Shown here: positions 60,425 to 64,000 of the stretch, piece after piece
Layout: each line of letters opens with the position of its first letter
Position numbering within the stretch: the first letter of the stretch is position 1
Origin: Hyperoodon ampullatus
Lineage: Eukaryota > Chordata > Mammalia > Artiodactyla > Ziphiidae
DNA: 64,000 nucleotides
Direction of reading: 5' to 3'
NCBI GenBank assembly: GCA_949752795.1
Contig: OX457063.1
Location: forward strand, 69,153,783 to 69,217,782
Position numbers and translations under genes: made by a program
Notes under the pieces: model-generated
The model's input: only the letters and a program-made list of their open reading frames with translations
Database searches by the model: none
What the model was told of the DNA's origin: nothing

Positions 60425-60976
60425 AAGTCTACCCATAAAACTTTTAATAAAATAGGCTTCTTCAGTAATAAAAAATATATATTAACTATGAAAAACAAGA
60501 ATGCCCAAAAGAGATCTTTAAAGCTTCTCCTACTATGTTTGAAAATAAAAACTCATGACTTCTCTGCTTTCAACCATGGCAGAATATCTGGTACCAGATT
60601 TGCTATTCTACCGAAAACAAGGATAAAACTGGCCAAAATATACAAAGCAACTGTGTTCAGGAAATTAATAACAAGCAGTGCACATCTGAGATCTTTGAGG
60701 GCAGGGAAATATGAAGTGAGCCTCTCGATGGCCCCAGTGTTCTGCCTGGGAACACTTTCCTGTCCCAACACAAGGAGGACTAGCTCAAATAAAGCAGCTA
60801 GGAGACAGAGAGCAGATTTCTGAGCACAGGGATTTAATCGTGGGTCCTCGTTGCTCAAGGGCTGTGCTATACACACCCACACCCACAACCACACGGGGTG
60901 AGGCTCTATGAGGTCTAGCACAGATCACCTACTATGAGGCTGAAAGGTTGTGCAATGCAAGGAGTCTTTTAAAGTT

Positions 60977-61374
60977 CCTGTTACGGACTGAATGTCTGTA
61001 TCCCCACAAAATTCACACCTTGAAGCTCTAACCCCCAGCATTGCTGTAGTTGGAGACTAGATGCTAAAGAAGTAATTAAGGTTAAATGAGGTCATAAGGT
61101 CAAAGTCCTGATCCAAGAGAATTAGTGTCCTCATAGAAGACACACCAGAGCGCTCACTGTCTTTCCTCACATGTACAAAGATGAGGCCACGTGAGGACAC
61201 AGTGAGAATGCAGCCACCTGCAACCCAAGGGGAGGGCCCTCACCAGACACCAACCCTGCTGGGACCTTGACCTTTGACTTCCAGTTGCCAGAATTGTGAG
61301 AAAGCAAATTTCTGTTGCTTGACTACCTAGTCTATGGTATTTTGCTATGGCAGCCCAAGCAGACTAATACTCCA
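60977..61374 (+). repeat. MaLR (MST/MLT1-type) solitary LTR
   Basis: Begins tgttacggactgaatgtctg, contains ccctcaccagacaccaaccc and ends cagcccaagcagactaatac: a full-length but aged MaLR LTR. No internal coding region beside it. Confidence 0.85.
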
Positions 61375-61854
61375 CCCAACTAGAGTAGAGAGAACATTTC
61401 AGGCTATCAGTTGAAACCCCGAAAGGCTACAATACCTTAGGAGTAAAGGTACCTGAGAAATTAGTACAAAATTGAAATAGGCCTACTTCACAAAGAAAAC
61501 CAAGCCAGACAAAAACACAAAAGATTCTCCAATAATATAACTACCTGACAGAACAAAATTCAACACTCTTTTAAAGAAAGACAACGTAATCTAGCCTCCT
61601 TACAAAGAATAAGGAGTGACCAGCATAATATAAAAAAATCACTAGATGTCCAAAAAAGTGTCCCACAATCAAGATAAAAATAATCAATAAAAAAGACAGC
61701 ATAATCCAAATGTTAGAATTAGCAAAAAAGTACTTTAAAGCAGGTATTATATATTTTTTTAAGAACTTAAAGCAAACGATGGTCATAAGTGAATAGATGA
61801 TGAGTGCCCAGCAGAAACATAGAAACTATAAAAATAGAATAATATACCCTGAGA

Positions 61855-62490
61855 AAACCATAATTCAAAAAGAGACATGTACCACAGTGTTCACTGCAGC
61901 ACTATTTACAACAGACAAGACATGGAACCAACCTAAATGTCTATCAAAAGATGAATGGATAAATAAGATGTGGCACACATATACAGTGGAAAATTACTCA
62001 GCCATAAAAAGAAACGAAACTGAGTTATCTGTAGTGACGTGGATAGACCTAGAGTCTATCATACAGAGTGAAGTAAGTCAGAGAGAGGAAAACAAATACC
62101 ATATGCTAACGCATACATATGGAATCTAAAAAAAAAAAAAAGGTACTGATGAACCTGCAGGGCAGGAATAAAGACGTAGACATAGAGAATGGACTTGAGG
62201 ACATGGCGGCAGGGGGGGTGGGTAGGAAGCTGGGGCAAAGTGAGAGTAGCATCAACATACATACACTACCGAATGTAAAACAGTTAGCTAGTGGGAAGCA
62301 GCAGCATAGCACAGGGAGATAACCTCGGTGTTTTGTGATGACCTAGAGGGGTGGGATAGGGAGGATGGGAGGGAGGCTCAAGAAGGAGGGGATATAGGGA
62401 CATGGGTATGCATATGGCTGATTCACTTTGGTGCACAACAGAAACTAACACAGCATTGTGAAGCAATTATAGTCCAATAAAGATCTATTT
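61855..62490 (+). mobile_element. L1 3' end fragment
   Basis: caaccta aatgtctatcaaaag, gtcagagagaggaaaacaaa and the end caacagaaactaacacagca ... agtccaataaagatc: the L1 3' UTR seen in reverse at 31.4-31.7 kb. Confidence 0.9.
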
Positions 62491-62524
62491 TACAAAACTG
62501 GAATACCTAGAACTGAAGATACAA

Positions 62525-64000
62525 CATCTCAACTAAAATATTTCACTAAATGGGCTTAAAACAGATTGAAGATTGCAGAAAGAATCAGTGGAGAAAACCT
62601 GCACAAGACTCTTAGATAGCCTCATCCACCAGAGGGCAGACAGCAGAAGGAAGAAGAACTACAATCCTGCAGCCTGTGGAACAAAAACCACATTCTCAAA
62701 AAGACAGACAAGATGAAAGGCAGAGGGCTATGTATCAGATGAAGGAACAAGATAAAATCCCAGGAAAACAACTAAATGGAGTGGAGACAGGAAACCTTCC
62801 AGAAAAAGAATTCAGAATAATAACAGTGAAGGTGATCCAGGACCTCGGAAAAAGAATGGAGACAAAGATCGAGAAGATGCAAGAAATGTTTAACAAAGAT
62901 CTAGAAGAATTAAAGAACAAACAAACAGAAATGAACAACACAATAACTGAAATGAAAAATACACTAGAAGGACTCAATAGCAGAATGAGGCAGAAGAACA
63001 GATAAGTGACCTGGAAGACAGAATGGTGGAATTCACTACTGCGGAACAGAATAAAGAGAAAAGAATGAAAAGAAATAAAGACAGCCTGGGACTGTCTTTA
63101 TTTATAAAATAAAGAGACCTCTGGGACAACATTAAACGCAACAACATTCGTATTATAGGGGTCCCAGAAGGAGAAGAGAGAGAGAAAGGACCTGAGAAAA
63201 TATTTGAACAGATTATACTCGAAAGCTTCCCTAACACGGGAAACGAAATAGCCAACCAAGTCCAGGAAGCGCAGAGAGTCCCATACAGCATAAACCGAGG
63301 GAGAAACGCCGAGACACATAATAATCAAATTGGCAAAAATTAAAGACAAAGAAAAATTATTGAAAGCGGCAAGGGAAAAATGACAAATAACAAACAAAGG
63401 AACTCCCATAAGGTTAAGAGCTGATTTCTCAGCAGAAACTCTACAAGCCAGAAGCGAGTGCCATGATACACTTAAAGTGATGAAAGGGAAGAATCTACAC
63501 CAAAGATTACTCTACTCTGCAAGGAACTCATTCAGATTCGATGGAGAAATCAAAAGCTTTACAGACAAGCAAAAGCTAAGAGAATTCAGCACCATCAAAC
63601 CAGTTCTACAACAAATGCTAAAGAAACTTCTCTAAGTGGGAAACACAAGAGAAAAAAGGGACCTAGAAAAACAAACCCAAAACAACTAAGAAAGTGGTAA
63701 TAGGAAGATACATATCAATAATTACCTTAAACGTGAATGGATTAAATGCTCCAACCAAAAGACACAGGCTTGCTGAATGGATACAAAAATAAGACCCATA
63801 TATATGTTGTCTACAAGAGACCCACTTCAGACCTAGGGACACATTCAGACTCAAAGTGAGGGGATGGAAAAAGATATTCCATGCAAATGGAAATCAAAAG
63901 AAAGCTGGAGTAGCAATACTCATATCAGATAAAATAGACTTTAAAATAATGTTACAAGACAAAGAAGGACATTACATAATAATCAAGGAATCAATTCAAG
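62525..64000 (+). pseudogene. Second L1: 5' end, broken ORF1 and ORF2 start; runs off the edge
   Basis: The 5' UTR end is followed by ORF1 from about 62,730 (MYQMKEQ...). It shows the heptad-rich coiled coil, then frameshifts to a stop near 63,003 where a few bases are missing. The frame resumes in pieces: RNA-binding core text (NIRIIGVPEGEEREK) and the C-terminal domain to about 63,634. ORF2 starts near 63,700 with the endonuclease text LNVNGLNAPTKRHR and LQETHF and is open in pieces to the window end. Younger-looking than the copy at 49-55 kb but broken. Confidence 0.88.
63073..63103. repeat. Perfect 12-bp inverted repeat inside L1 ORF1
   Basis: Arms aaataaagacag (63,073-63,084) and ctgtctttattt (63,092-63,103), loop cctggga. 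The second arm is extra relative to expected L1 ORF1 text. Confidence 0.9.

Noticed and set aside
60553..60921. A 122-codon minus-strand frame between a SINE and an LTR
   Set aside because: No recognisable domain, no splice signals fitting STAM2, and next to repeats; most likely chance.

Overview
This window is mammalian nuclear DNA and almost certainly cetacean (whale or dolphin). It carries over twenty copies of the tRNA-Glu-derived CHR SINE family, many of them near-identical short copies with poly(A) tails and clear target-site duplications (TSDs). It also holds LINE-1 of the artiodactyl/cetacean type, old L2, MIR and MaLR relics, and parts of two recognisable host genes. Species-level assignment is inference; the exons were identified by translation and comparison with the remembered human proteins.

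Both genes lie on the minus strand. From 1 to 10,600 is the 5' end of CACNB4, the beta-4 auxiliary subunit of voltage-gated calcium channels. Exon 1 (10,544-10,600) and exon 2 (9,949-10,032) sit in a CpG island of about 1.3 kb. Intron 2 then runs off the left edge, so the rest of the gene is outside. From 10,601 to about 25,900 is a promoter-proximal and intergenic stretch filled with L2, L1, LTR-like and SINE remnants, including a nested SINE cluster at 13.8-14.6 kb.

From about 25,900 to the right edge is STAM2, an endosomal sorting adaptor (ESCRT-0). I place exons 2 to 14 (13 coding exons, 1,541 coding bases). All have GT/AG boundaries and compatible phases, giving an open frame through the VHS, UIM, SH3, coiled-coil/ITAM-like and Gln/Pro-rich tail regions. 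Exon 1, which should encode about the first 13 residues, and its promoter are not in the window and must lie beyond 64,000. Intron 1 begins at 49,230 and is dominated by a broken L1 (about 49.27-55.35 kb) carrying four SINEs, further L1 and MaLR pieces, and a second L1 (62.5-64.0 kb) that runs off the edge.

I found no CRISPR array, operon or other prokaryote-like system, no structural RNA gene, and no convincing undescribed multi-gene system. The most interesting items are small: a minimal upstream ORF ending 3 nt before the CACNB4 start codon, a perfect 17-bp hairpin in a STAM2 intron, a similar inverted repeat in an L1 that looks like a template-switch scar, a G-rich tract beside the CACNB4 exon 1 donor, and an L1 boundary very close to the STAM2 exon 2 acceptor. 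The layout of repeats is my own reading; edges of old repeats are approximate.
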